Assembly (NCBI GenBank): GCA_002435755.1
Contig: DIYH01000030.1
Span: 1 to 64,000, forward strand
Direction: 5' to 3'
DNA length: 64,000 bases
Origin: Flammeovirgaceae bacterium UBA6059
GTDB taxonomy: Bacteria > Bacteroidota > Bacteroidia > Cytophagales > Cyclobacteriaceae
Numbering within the stretch: position 1 is the stretch's first letter; every line of letters starts with the position of its first letter. The translations under genes were made by a program, and so were the position numbers. The notes beneath the pieces are model-generated. The model searched no databases. It was not told where the DNA came from and was given only the letters and a program-made list of their open reading frames with translations. Below are positions 42,344-51,629 of the stretch, piece after piece.

Positions 42344-43327
42344 TCAGTTGGTTTTGGTCTCATTCTTCAAGTATTCCAACAATCTACTTATGTCAACTTT
42401 ATATATATTCATCAGACCATTATAAATTCCTTCGTTACTTTTTACGAGCATTTCATAACTAGTATGCGGATTAGATAGTCTGTTATCCACTTCAATCCGA
42501 TCACTTGAAAAATAAAGCGTATTTCCATCTGGACTAAGAATAGGATCGGAATCCATATAAATAGAATTTACTTTAGATCCGAGGTTAATTGCCTTACCCC
42601 ATTTTCCGTTCTTAAGCTTTTTGAAAATGTAAAGATCATAGTGTCCTAATCCACCATTTCTTTGACTTGTAATAAACATAAACTCCCCATTTTGGCTAAT
42701 CTCCGGGTCAGCATCACTCATGGGACTATTAAGCTCATCAACTAACTCTGGTTTAGTATATGATCCGCCAACTAGTTGGGATTTAAAAATATCACCCTTC
42801 TCAGAACCAGGTCTTGACCATGACACAAAATGAATGGTACCATTCATTTGGATGGTCGGATATACAATTTCATATTGATCATTTATTATGTCTTCAATAA
42901 GCTTAGGGCTCGTCCATCCGCCCTGTATTTTATCTACATACCACAGGTTAGTTCGTGCGTATTTTAATATTAACGTAGGCCTATCTGAAGTAAAGTAAAG
43001 TCGCTTTCCATCCTTGGAAAAGTATGGATTTGTATCATTGTACTTCCCTGAGAAAGGAGCAAGTTTAGGAGACGACCACCTGCTGTCTTGCCAAATAGAA
43101 TATACAATAGCAGTTCTACGAAAACCTGTAATCCCTTTAACAAAGAAAAATTCTTCCCCATCAGGAGATATTGACGTGCCAAACTCAAAGCCACTAGTTG
43201 AAATGACACCTGGTTGAATAAGTTCGACTTTTAAATTTTTAAGAATACTCTGGAGCTCCTTATTAGACTGAGACCATACACTATTGGTCAACAATACAGT
43301 TACAAGTAAAAGGATATAAGACTTCAT
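42344..43327 (-). CDS. Secreted PD40/WD40-like beta-propeller protein
   Basis: 327 aa from the ATG at 43327, with signal peptide MKSYILLLVTVLLTNSVWSQ. At least four PD40-type repeats: FGTSISPDGEEFFFVKG, NPYFSKDGKRLYFTSDR, DPEISQNGEFMFITSQRNGG and DPILSPDGNTLYFSSDR. TolB-like propellers bind partners or substrates in the periplasm. Follows the serine hydrolase gene with a 50-base gap; both may be one unit. Confidence 0.8.
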   Translation of the reverse strand: MKSYILLLVTVLLTNSVWSQSNKELQSILKNLKVELIQPGVISTSGFEFGTSISPDGEEFFFVKGITGFRRTAIVYSIWQDSRWSSPKLAPFSGKYNDTNPYFSKDGKRLYFTSDRPTLILKYARTNLWYVDKIQGGWTSPKLIEDIINDQYEIVYPTIQMNGTIHFVSWSRPGSEKGDIFKSQLVGGSYTKPELVDELNSPMSDADPEISQNGEFMFITSQRNGGLGHYDLYIFKKLKNGKWGKAINLGSKVNSIYMDSDPILSPDGNTLYFSSDRIEVDNRLSNPHTSYEMLVKSNEGIYNGLMNIYKVDISRLLEYLKNETKTN

Positions 43328-43377
43328 AAAATTAGCTTTACTGTAGTGCAAAGGGAAGATGGTCATTCATAAATCCA

Positions 43378-44502
43378 TTATGCCTTAATAGCTTTTAATA
43401 TATAATCTCGTATCATTTCAATCTGCTGAAAGGTTGCATTTGCAGGAGCTCCTTGCCAGATATAATTGCCACTGGTGAATGCGATGACCAATTCTAGATC
43501 AGGAAAAACAAAGACCCATTGACCGCCGCTACCCAACGCATCAAATTCCCTCAAAACTTCTCCATCCATCTCAAACAAACTCCTTGTCCACCAGTGATGA
43601 GCATAAGACTGATTAGAAGTAACCGCAATTGACGCTGAGGTAGAAGTTGATACCCACTCTTTTGAAATTACTTGAGAGCCATTCCAAGAACCATCATCTA
43701 AATATAATTGACCAAGTTTCATCATATCTCTCGGCTTCATACTGAGGCCTCCACGGTATCCACCTGTGCTAGGGAAATCATCAAACATATTTTGCCAGCT
43801 ATATTGTGTGATTTCAAGTGGATCGAATACATGTGTTTTAATATAATCTTCCACACCTTCACCGGTATTATGCTCAATGATTGGTGCTATTAAGTTAGAT
43901 GCTCCAGTATTATACCGAAACTTCTCTCCTGGAATACTTTCCAGCGGTCGATTAAGTACATAATTAATCTGCGGCCTTGCCCGATCAAGATGATAAAAGC
44001 TATTTGAGGAGTCAAAAGCTGTACCCGTCCACTCATCCCATTTGTATCCAGTGGTCATACTCAATAGGTGGTCTAGTTGAATTTTTTCTTTACCATTGTC
44101 AAAATAGGTTTCATATCCATCGAGCAAGGACATTAGTGGTACTCGCACGCTATCAATTTTCCCTTCTTCAAGTACTATCCCAATCAAAAGTGAGGAAAAG
44201 CTTTTGGTAACTGAATAGATCGGATGTAAGTCTGATCGAGAATATCCATTGTAATAAGCTTCGTAAACTAACGACCCCTTTCTGGCAAGTAACATACTAT
44301 GTATGCCTGTGTAATGATCTGAACGAATGAGGGAATCCAGCTTGAGCAAATAGTTAGCATCAAGCCCTACATCTTCTGGTGCTGCTACCGGCCATCCATC
44401 TCGGAGTAATGGCGGTTTTGAGTAAGTATAGATTTCAGGTTCTTGGGAGCAAAAAAGCAAGGTTATCGCGATTGTAGTGAGTAATAGGGTTTTTAAAAAC
44501 AT
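43378..44502 (-). CDS. Serine hydrolase, beta-lactamase family, lipoprotein
   Basis: 374 aa. Lipobox at LLFC (Cys18). Catalytic motif S97-V-T-K100 is intact, with the YNTG segment as the Tyr motif and a C-terminal GSGGQWVF in place of the KTG box. This is the class C/EstB-type hydrolase fold, with peptidase, esterase or lactamase activity not decidable. Minus strand, followed by the PD40 gene. Confidence 0.8.
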   Translation of the reverse strand: MFLKTLLLTTIAITLLFCSQEPEIYTYSKPPLLRDGWPVAAPEDVGLDANYLLKLDSLIRSDHYTGIHSMLLARKGSLVYEAYYNGYSRSDLHPIYSVTKSFSSLLIGIVLEEGKIDSVRVPLMSLLDGYETYFDNGKEKIQLDHLLSMTTGYKWDEWTGTAFDSSNSFYHLDRARPQINYVLNRPLESIPGEKFRYNTGASNLIAPIIEHNTGEGVEDYIKTHVFDPLEITQYSWQNMFDDFPSTGGYRGGLSMKPRDMMKLGQLYLDDGSWNGSQVISKEWVSTSTSASIAVTSNQSYAHHWWTRSLFEMDGEVLREFDALGSGGQWVFVFPDLELVIAFTSGNYIWQGAPANATFQQIEMIRDYILKAIKA

Positions 44503-45146
44503 CAGATAACTTTAATAAGTGAATACAAGAGCAGTGATTTTTCAACTATCCGCTGAAGTAGCGAGGATGTCACAAGGCTGAGGGAGTCATTTAATGAATC
44601 ACTGCAACTTGGACTTTCATAAACTGTCAAAACCTTGTTGTAACCAGGCATTTGATCATTTCAATCTAATTGTCTCTATGATAGGGAGTACCTCTTTACC
44701 AAGTTGATCTCAAATGAATACCTTCTTAGCCTTAGATTGCTAGTTAGCCGAATTGATCAGGAAAAAGGGATTAAGTGGAAGTAGATAAGTCAAGATTCAC
44801 AAATCTTTACTAGTACATTCCCTGATTATACTTTAGCGGTGCAGTTGAGTCGCTTTTTAAAAGCGGCGATTTTCTCATTGGTCAGTGATTGATTAATCCT
44901 TTTGCTATCTACAGTATTTGCCTAAGACCTATTTAAAAATAGAATCAACAGCCACATGGTCTGCTCATTGTTTTGGTCAACGTTAATCTATCTTCTTGAA
45001 AATTGTAATCTGTGAAAAGTGCTTATCAGTTTTCATCCAGGCCCATTTTCTCAAAAAGTCCACATTCATGAATGTTTACCATTCCTAAGTATCTAAAATA
45101 CAGCCACATCGTTTGATCTTGTTCAAACTAATGAAACTGAAAAAGA
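44503..45146. other. Intergenic region, no gene seen
   Basis: 644 bases between divergent genes. One hairpin at about 44848-44870 (TCGCTTTTTAAAAGCGGCGA). No ORF, RNA gene or repeat was recognised. Promoters for both flanking genes are expected here. Confidence 0.5.
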
Positions 45147-47558
45147 ATGCTAAACAACTACCTGAAGGTCGCCCTACGAAACATTTGGAAAAACAAAGCT
45201 GCTTCGCTTATTTCCATTCTAAGCTTAGTACTTAGTATCTCTTTTTCTGTCGTACTCATTTTCTATGCTGAGAGCAATAGACAGTTTGATGATTTTGTCC
45301 CTCAGGTAGAAAACAAATACCGGTTAACGTTCGATATTTTCGGTTCGAAAGGGAGAAACATCCACAGCTCAAGTTCTCCTGCACCGTATGGGCCATACTT
45401 TGCCGAAAATACTCCGGAAATTGAACGTTACATGCGATTCAATCGAGAACAAAACTCCCTTCTAATAAATAAAGGCAGAGCTGCTATCAAATCCGACCAT
45501 GTGATTTGGGGTGATGAAGGTCTGCTCGATTTCTTTGGAATCCCTTTGTTACAAGGTGATGAGAACTTGTCTGACAATAATAGGATTCTGATCTCAGAAA
45601 GCATTGCGAATAGATTATATGGTGATCCAGCATCAGCGATTGGGCAATCACTTAGTATCAATGCCAGCCGATCCCATATAGTGACCGGAGTTTTCCAAGA
45701 TGTCCCTAAAAACTCCAGTGTAATATTTGAGACCATCGGGTCTATTGAGGTACTTCAGGAAACCATCCCCTGGTACTATCAGAACGGTGAAAACTGGGGT
45801 GGATATGCTTTTTACACCTTCTTCTCCCTTTCAAAAAATACGGACCTGGACAAGCTCACTGAATCATTTCACCAACAATATTACGATCGATTTGAAATTG
45901 ATCCAGCTGATTTACCGGAAGAGTACATGGGTTTCGACTTGATCAACGTTGCAGATATTCACCTCCACTCCGATATAGATTATGAGGTAGTTCCTACATT
46001 CAGCCTGGAAAAAATTCGAATTCTAGAAATATTAGCGCTTGTGATCGCTATCATCGGCTGGATCAACTTTGTCAATATCCAATCGGCCAGGATACCTGAG
46101 CGCTTAAAAGAAATTGGTATCAGAAGATCCCTGGGGGCCGATTTGGCAAGTATCCGATTGCTCTTCCTTAGTGAGTTTTTGGTGATTAATGTACTGGCAT
46201 TGGGGCTAGCTTTCGTGTTGGCAACTTTCGTATTACCCACGATGCTAGATGCCTTTCTAGATGTTCAGTTATTCACTATGAAATTGGGCTTCTATGCAGC
46301 AGCAGGAATCTTGCTTGGTGTTTTCGCATCTTCCCTCTACCCCTCTTATGTGGCAGCTAATCAACTGACTCCGAAAAGAATAGTACAGTCTTTTCGTACA
46401 GACTTTTTTACAAAATTGAGAGATGTCTTTGTATCCATTCAGTTCGTAGCAGCCTTGTTTCTCCTCACTTTTACTTTTATCATCTATCTGCAGGTTAAGT
46501 TTATGAACGACCAGGAGACGGGCTTAAATGAAGAACAAATATTGGTGATCAATGGACCAGTTTCTCAAAGTGAAAACGATGTACAAAAGGCTCAAATCTT
46601 TCGAAACAAACTATTGGAGTTTTCATCTATTGAGCAAGCTACATTCTCCACTCTTGCCCCTGGTCGCAACAAAGGTTGGACGGCCAATCTCCCATCCAGA
46701 GATGGAGAGAGCAGTGTCAGTCATACTGTATTCCTAAGCAACATTTACTCGGAGTTCTTTGATGTTCTATCATTAGAAGTACTGGCAGGCCGTATTCCAT
46801 CAGGCCCTCAGCAAACAGAAAACTTACCACGCGTAATCCTCAACAAAAAAGGCGCGGCAGCTTACAACTGGACTCCAGAAGAAGCAGTTGGAAAAAAAGT
46901 AGGATACTCTTCCGACGCGGTGGTAGTAGCGGTAGTCGCAGATTTCAACACTGTTGGGTTTCAGGAAGAGCGATCGCCAATGATGTTTATCTACGATCAT
47001 GTTTTTTTCCAGCATACTACGAATGACTATTTCTTAGCTAAAGTCAGTCCAAAAGAGGTCTTATCTAGTTTAAAAGATATCGAGGCTTCATACACAGAAC
47101 TGTTCTCTAACGATCCTTTTGAGTTCTCCTTCTCCAACGAACTGTTTGAAGCTCAGTATGAGGGAGAGCGGCAATACAACAACCTATTTACGACTTTCAG
47201 TATGCTATCGATTTTGCTTTCGCTGGCCGGACTCGTGGGGTTGACATCTTATCACGCAATCCAAAAAAGAAAAGAAATTGGCATCAGGAAAGTACTTGGT
47301 TCCGGTGAATTGAATGTACTTAAGCTTTTTCTCTCTAAGTATTTTAAGATCATAGCTGTTTCCACTTTATTGATCCTTCCATTTATCCACTGGTATACCA
47401 ACAAGTGGCTAAATGACTTTGCCAGTCGAATTGAAATACATGTGATTCATCTGGCGGCTCCAGCGGTTGCTTTGGTTTTGTTGGTAATGCTCGTAGTTTC
47501 TCTTGTGTCACTTAAAGCAGTTCGGTTAAATCCTGTGGAAGTATTAAAAGAAGATTGA
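45147..47558 (+). CDS. MacB/FtsX-type ABC transporter permease
   Basis: 803 aa. Start MLNNYLKVALRNIWKNKAASLISILSLVLSISFSVVLIFY, the N-terminal TM helix and the MacB_PCD periplasmic region to about 265. Three FtsX TM helices follow (about 285-400), then a second periplasmic domain and C-terminal helices with IGIRKVLGS (residues about 710-718). The RNIWKNK start is typical of Bacteroidota permeases involved in antimicrobial peptide or peptide export and envelope stress. No ATPase gene is next to it, so the ATPase is encoded elsewhere. Confidence 0.85.
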   Translation: MLNNYLKVALRNIWKNKAASLISILSLVLSISFSVVLIFYAESNRQFDDFVPQVENKYRLTFDIFGSKGRNIHSSSSPAPYGPYFAENTPEIERYMRFNREQNSLLINKGRAAIKSDHVIWGDEGLLDFFGIPLLQGDENLSDNNRILISESIANRLYGDPASAIGQSLSINASRSHIVTGVFQDVPKNSSVIFETIGSIEVLQETIPWYYQNGENWGGYAFYTFFSLSKNTDLDKLTESFHQQYYDRFEIDPADLPEEYMGFDLINVADIHLHSDIDYEVVPTFSLEKIRILEILALVIAIIGWINFVNIQSARIPERLKEIGIRRSLGADLASIRLLFLSEFLVINVLALGLAFVLATFVLPTMLDAFLDVQLFTMKLGFYAAAGILLGVFASSLYPSYVAANQLTPKRIVQSFRTDFFTKLRDVFVSIQFVAALFLLTFTFIIYLQVKFMNDQETGLNEEQILVINGPVSQSENDVQKAQIFRNKLLEFSSIEQATFSTLAPGRNKGWTANLPSRDGESSVSHTVFLSNIYSEFFDVLSLEVLAGRIPSGPQQTENLPRVILNKKGAAAYNWTPEEAVGKKVGYSSDAVVVAVVADFNTVGFQEERSPMMFIYDHVFFQHTTNDYFLAKVSPKEVLSSLKDIEASYTELFSNDPFEFSFSNELFEAQYEGERQYNNLFTTFSMLSILLSLAGLVGLTSYHAIQKRKEIGIRKVLGSGELNVLKLFLSKYFKIIAVSTLLILPFIHWYTNKWLNDFASRIEIHVIHLAAPAVALVLLVMLVVSLVSLKAVRLNPVEVLKED

Positions 47559-47982
47559 ATTGATTCGAGTAGAGCATTTCTAGAATGTTGCCTATAATCA
47601 TCTTTTGCTAGACGAAATCGATGAACTCCTTCGGCGACACTTTGAGCGAAACATAACAGGCGTATTTTTTGCTATAATTTCCAAAACAATGGGAACTTAT
47701 GACGGTACAGCGGGAATTGCTGGCCTTTCGCAAAACCTGCCACTCGGAAGTTGCAATCCGTTCCGAGCAGCGATAGGGTATAACGGGCAAGCGGTTGATT
47801 ACTCTTGCAAAATGTGGGATATTCCTGATATTCGACTAAAATTGTCTTTATGGCAAATAAAGGACGTATTTCGAGCGATCAGCCTTCCATTCAATCATTT
47901 GAAAACCTTCTGATTGACTTAGCAAAAATGCACAACCTCTAGTCATATTGAATCGTAAATTGGTAGTGCTCGTCGCTCTACT
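47559..47982. other. Intergenic region, no gene supported
   Basis: 424 bases. A 102-codon plus-strand open frame at 47605-47913 has poor codon character and no homologous look, so it is not annotated. Repeat-like pieces such as GTATAACGGGCAAGCGG are present, with no recognised origin. Confidence 0.45.
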
Positions 47983-49089
47983 ATGAATACGATCTACTTA
48001 ATCGCACTTTCACAGGGTTTACTCTTCATTGCTTTTTTGTGTCTGAAGAAAAATCAGAATCAGGCCAATGGATTGCTGGTTGCATGGCTTATCACCATTT
48101 GCCTTACGCTCTTTTCTTCCTATCTATTTAGATCAGGACTGATCCATACCTACCCTCATCTCCTTGGGATCGATGCTTCCTTTCCTTTGCTGACGGGTCC
48201 TTTCCTCTACCTATATGCTGTATTGCTTATTCAAAAGCGGGATAAACTGGCTGTGGAGGACTTTCTTCACCTTACCCCTTTTCTGTGCTACACGCTATTT
48301 TTGGCAGTAAGCTTATATAGCAAAAGTGCCGAATTTAAGCTTGGAGTTTTAACACAAGAAGTGGCTCTCACGAATAGGACGGTTTCTACGATTATTTATG
48401 CTGCAACTATTCTTCATGCCTTTGTGTATTCGATAGTTACTTTCCTGGCTCTTCGCAGTGCGAATTTCGCAAATCAAATTGTTACTCGCTGGCTGAAAAC
48501 ACTCATTGGTTTTATTGTCGTGATTAATTTTTTATTGATTTTGACGTTGATAGGAATCGCTTATCCGCAGACGATTTTTAGTTATGTAAGGGCTCAATAC
48601 CTTAGCCTGCCTATCGCATTGCTAACGTACGGAATTGTCTTCATTGCTTTAGCATATCCTAAATTATTCCATTACTACCAGGAGATTGAGATCGCCAAGT
48701 ATCGAAACTCACGTCTTTCAAAAGATCAAATTGACCTTATCTGGAAACAGCTAAAAACTAAAATGGATCAGGAAAAAGCTTATTTGAAAAGCAATCTCAC
48801 CATTGATTCACTTGCTAAAGAAATGGAAGTACTTGGGAAAGACTTGTCTCAAGTAATCAATGATAGGTCAGGAACGAATTTCCCCAGTTTCATTAATAAG
48901 TACAGGATAGAAGAATTTAAGGAACGGATAAGAAGCGAACAAAACAAGAATTTAACTCTTGAGGCTATAGCACTTGATTGTGGGTTCTCTAATAAATCCT
49001 CCTTTCATACGGCTTTCAAAAAGGTGGAGCAAACTACCCCTTATTCATATGTTAAGAACCAGCTGTTACCTGCCAAAGTGCGAGGTTAG
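47983..49089 (+). CDS. AraC-family regulator with membrane N-terminus
   Basis: 368 aa. Residues 1-235 contain about seven hydrophobic helices (MNTIYLIALSQGLLFIAF to LLTYGIVFIALAYPKLF). The C-terminal about 100 residues are an AraC-type double HTH: LTIDSLAKEMEVLGKDLSQVIND, then LTLEAIALDCGFSNKSSFHTAFKKVEQTTPYSY. This layout is a membrane-tethered regulator of Bacteroidota. It likely controls the two NTF2-like genes downstream, which is inference from distance only. Confidence 0.85.
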   Translation: MNTIYLIALSQGLLFIAFLCLKKNQNQANGLLVAWLITICLTLFSSYLFRSGLIHTYPHLLGIDASFPLLTGPFLYLYAVLLIQKRDKLAVEDFLHLTPFLCYTLFLAVSLYSKSAEFKLGVLTQEVALTNRTVSTIIYAATILHAFVYSIVTFLALRSANFANQIVTRWLKTLIGFIVVINFLLILTLIGIAYPQTIFSYVRAQYLSLPIALLTYGIVFIALAYPKLFHYYQEIEIAKYRNSRLSKDQIDLIWKQLKTKMDQEKAYLKSNLTIDSLAKEMEVLGKDLSQVINDRSGTNFPSFINKYRIEEFKERIRSEQNKNLTLEAIALDCGFSNKSSFHTAFKKVEQTTPYSYVKNQLLPAKVRG

Positions 49090-49184
49090 AAGTATAGAAT
49101 CAGGAATCTGTACTTAAGAATCAGGTTTTCACCATCGCTCAGGCACGTATCATCGTTACTTCGACCAACTAAAATTGAAAACAC

Positions 49185-49640
49185 ATGGTCAAAAAAATGA
49201 TGATCGCATCCTGTATTGTATTTTGTATTTCCTGTAATCCGGACGTATCGCTTTCCGAAAGTGAAATGATCAAAGTCTCTGAATCATTTCACATAGCACT
49301 AGAGCAAGCAATGCCCGATAAAGATCTGGATACTATCCTTAAACTCTACGAAGAAGATGCTATCTACCTTCCAATGAGTGGAACAATTCTTAAAGGAAAA
49401 GAAAACATAGCCAAAGGTTACGAAAGAACTCTACAAAACAATCTCGCTTCGTTTGAAATGGTGCGAGAAGCACTTTCGGGAGACGTGAATCATATCTTGG
49501 AGATCGGGATAATCAACGCGGTTTTTCGAAGAGATACACTGGAGATGAAAGGATCCTTTAAGTATCAAAATACCTACCGACGACAGACGGATGGCTCTTA
49601 TCTGATGCACCGTGCCATATACAACATAAATCAAAACTAA
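49185..49640 (+). CDS. NTF2/SnoaL-like lipoprotein
   Basis: 151 aa. Lipobox at FCISC (Cys17). The mature part has the cone-like fold pattern: a helix ending LDTILKLYEEDAIYLPM, then strands with LKGKENIAKGYERTL and GSFKYQNTYRRQTDGSYLMHRAIYNI. No catalytic dyad is obvious, so it could bind a ligand or be an enzyme. Paralogous with the next gene. Confidence 0.7.
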   Translation: MVKKMMIASCIVFCISCNPDVSLSESEMIKVSESFHIALEQAMPDKDLDTILKLYEEDAIYLPMSGTILKGKENIAKGYERTLQNNLASFEMVREALSGDVNHILEIGIINAVFRRDTLEMKGSFKYQNTYRRQTDGSYLMHRAIYNINQN

Positions 49641-49652
49641 ATTTTAATTCTT

Positions 49653-50108
49653 ATGAAACAATTTGTAGTTCTACTGGCATTGCTATGCCTATACTTCACA
49701 ACTAATGCACAAACAGGCGACCCGAAGTTGGTGGCCATCGTACAGCAACAGGCCGAAAGGTTTGAGGATCTGGTACCCAAGAAGAAGCTCGATGAAATCA
49801 TTGAAATTTATTCAGAGGATGCAATATACGGGCCAGAAAACAATGTTTTTTATCAAGGTAGAGCGGAGATAGAGAAAGCCTGGAAGCAGACCTTCACTTA
49901 CGAAATAGCAGATTTCAACATGGACCCTGTCTCGGTCTATGGAGATAAAAACACGATCTATGAGGCCGGGATTGGTTATTCTGTTCTTAAAATTCAAGGG
50001 CAAGAACAGAAAGTCAACTTCAAGTACGTAAATGTCTGGAGAAAGGAAAAAGACGGCTACAAATTGGTAATAGATACTTACAACGTATATCTCGATAAAG
50101 GAGCATAG
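49653..50108 (+). CDS. NTF2/DUF4440-like secreted protein
   Basis: 151 aa. Signal peptide MKQFVVLLALLCLYFTTNAQ. The mature part parallels the preceding gene: LDEIIEIYSEDAIYGPENNVFYQGRAEIEKAW, and WRKEKDGYKLVIDTYNVY. The two are 12 bases apart and surely duplicates. A strong terminator follows at 50141. Confidence 0.7.
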   Translation: MKQFVVLLALLCLYFTTNAQTGDPKLVAIVQQQAERFEDLVPKKKLDEIIEIYSEDAIYGPENNVFYQGRAEIEKAWKQTFTYEIADFNMDPVSVYGDKNTIYEAGIGYSVLKIQGQEQKVNFKYVNVWRKEKDGYKLVIDTYNVYLDKGA

Positions 50109-50140
50109 ACTATAATCTCAAACTAAGGGATACATCTTGA

Positions 50141-50183
50141 GGGTAGTGATAATTAATACTTTCTTAATTATCACGCCCTTTTA
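50141..50183 (+). terminator. Terminator after NTF2-like genes
   Basis: GGG-T-AGTGATAATTAA (50141-50156), a 7-base loop and TTAATTATCACGCCC (50164-50178), followed by TTTT. Confidence 0.8.
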
Positions 50184-50230
50184 ACCAGTATTATCTATAT
50201 ACTCTTTTTCGAAGAGAGCCATATCTATAA

Positions 50231-50513
50231 GGTGAAATTGTTTTTAATGCCAAAGAGGTAGAAACAATGGTTTTTGACGATCAGCAGCGAATCATTTCAG
50301 ACAAACCTTACTCAGGCAAGATCCAGCTTGAACAAAGCAGACTATCAGGGTGGGGTGTGGCATTGGCTATCAGCATGAGATGAAAAATGGCTGTCAGTCG
50401 GGTTTGAATGGACACCTTTCTGGAGCCAGTACGCGACACCTTCATATAAGCTTGCAGGTACCGCAGCACTCAACTTAGAAGCCCAACAAAAAACTCACCG
50501 GGAAAACGAGTGA
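50231..50513 (+). pseudogene. Decayed outer-membrane-type ORF (frameshift)
   Basis: Frame 1 reads GEIVFNAKEVETMVF...SRLSGWGVALAISMR then TGA. A shift of one base at about 50381 continues as DEKWLSVGFEWTPFWSQYATPSYKLAGTAALNLEAQ to TGA at 50513. The alternating residues (LSVGFEW, KLAGTAALNL) look like beta-barrel strands. There is no start codon, so this is likely a remnant. The family is not certain. Confidence 0.4.
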
Positions 50514-50660
50514 AAAATTTATATCTATGGTAACCAATACCTTCAAAAGGTATCAAGGTGCTATGCAGTAGTTTTAAATGTGAATAAAAGTTAAAACATG
50601 TTAGTGGTAAGACAATTGCCAAGCCTTTAGCTAACTTTAAACCTTGAATAAGATTTGAGT

Positions 50661-51629
50661 ATGAGTTGGTCGGCCAGCTTCTCTTCAAGAGAGCTAATTC
50701 TGATACTGCTTTTTGGGTTACTGTATATATTTTATCTCTGGCGCGTTATCCGTATCTCGCGCATGATGAGTACCCCCTTCACTAAAGTTTTTGTCAAACT
50801 CATCATACGATCCTCCTACTTTGCCTTACTTATTATAGCCTTGCTTGGACCATCTTTTGGTGAGACCAAGCGTGAGATCAAAGCCATTGGTAAGGATATC
50901 ATGATAGCCGTAGACCTATCGGAATCAATGAACGCATTTGACATTCAGCCTACTCGACTCGAGAAGCTCAAGTTCGAACTCAAGAGCATTGTCAATGCCT
51001 TCAACTCTGACCGTATAGGATTGATCATTTTCGCCAACGAGGCTTTCGTACAATGTCCACTGACTTATGATAAAGGGGCAATCAACTTATTTCTTGAGAC
51101 CCTGAGTACCGAAATAGCCCCATACAATGGCACTGACTTTGGCCCACCAATGAAATTGGCACTAGAAAAGCTTAACGATGAGGACACACCCGTTGCGCAG
51201 CAAAAGTCCAAAGTCATCGTCTTAATATCGGATGGAGAAGACTTTGGGGAAGAAACTGATGCTATTGCTCAGGAAATCAAAGAATCAGGGATCAAACTGT
51301 TTACGCTGGGTATCGGAACTGCGCGCGGCAGTAAGATCATGACGCGAAGAGGATTCAAAAAGGACAGGGAGGGCAATGATGTGCTCACCAGGCTCAACCC
51401 TTCATCTTTGAAACGAGTAGCAGCCAGCACAGGAGGTAAATATTTCGAGATCAACGAAACTAAAAACGACGTTTCAAGATTAATAAATACAATCAGTGCC
51501 ATCGAAGGAGAATTGACAGATACGAAGCAAGTTGATGTGTCTGCCAACAAATATTATTATTTTCTCGCGCTAGCGTTGTTGCTTATGCTAACTGATGTTT
51601 TGATCAATATTAAGATTATCAGGATATGA
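50661..51629 (+). CDS. batB: BatB-like vWA membrane protein
   Basis: 322 aa from the ATG at 50661; the frame opens at a TTG 6 bases earlier. TM helices at about 10-28 and 42-62, then a vWA domain with MIDAS D-L-S-E-S (VDLSESMNAF, about 85-95) and C-terminal TM helix (YYYFLALALLLMLTDVL). The KVIVLISDGEDFGEETD segment is the usual second MIDAS-loop region. Bat proteins relate to oxidative or envelope stress in Bacteroidota. Next to BatC; BatA, BatD and the MoxR/DUF58 genes usually in the operon are not here. Confidence 0.8.
   Translation: MSWSASFSSRELILILLFGLLYIFYLWRVIRISRMMSTPFTKVFVKLIIRSSYFALLIIALLGPSFGETKREIKAIGKDIMIAVDLSESMNAFDIQPTRLEKLKFELKSIVNAFNSDRIGLIIFANEAFVQCPLTYDKGAINLFLETLSTEIAPYNGTDFGPPMKLALEKLNDEDTPVAQQKSKVIVLISDGEDFGEETDAIAQEIKESGIKLFTLGIGTARGSKIMTRRGFKKDREGNDVLTRLNPSSLKRVAASTGGKYFEINETKNDVSRLINTISAIEGELTDTKQVDVSANKYYYFLALALLLMLTDVLINIKIIRI

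Noticed and set aside
47700..47830. Integron attC-like site
   Set aside because: The GTATAACGGGC piece has no paired core site and no integrase is near.
47605..47913. 102-codon plus-strand open frame
   Set aside because: No conserved look, poor codon character, no signal or start context.
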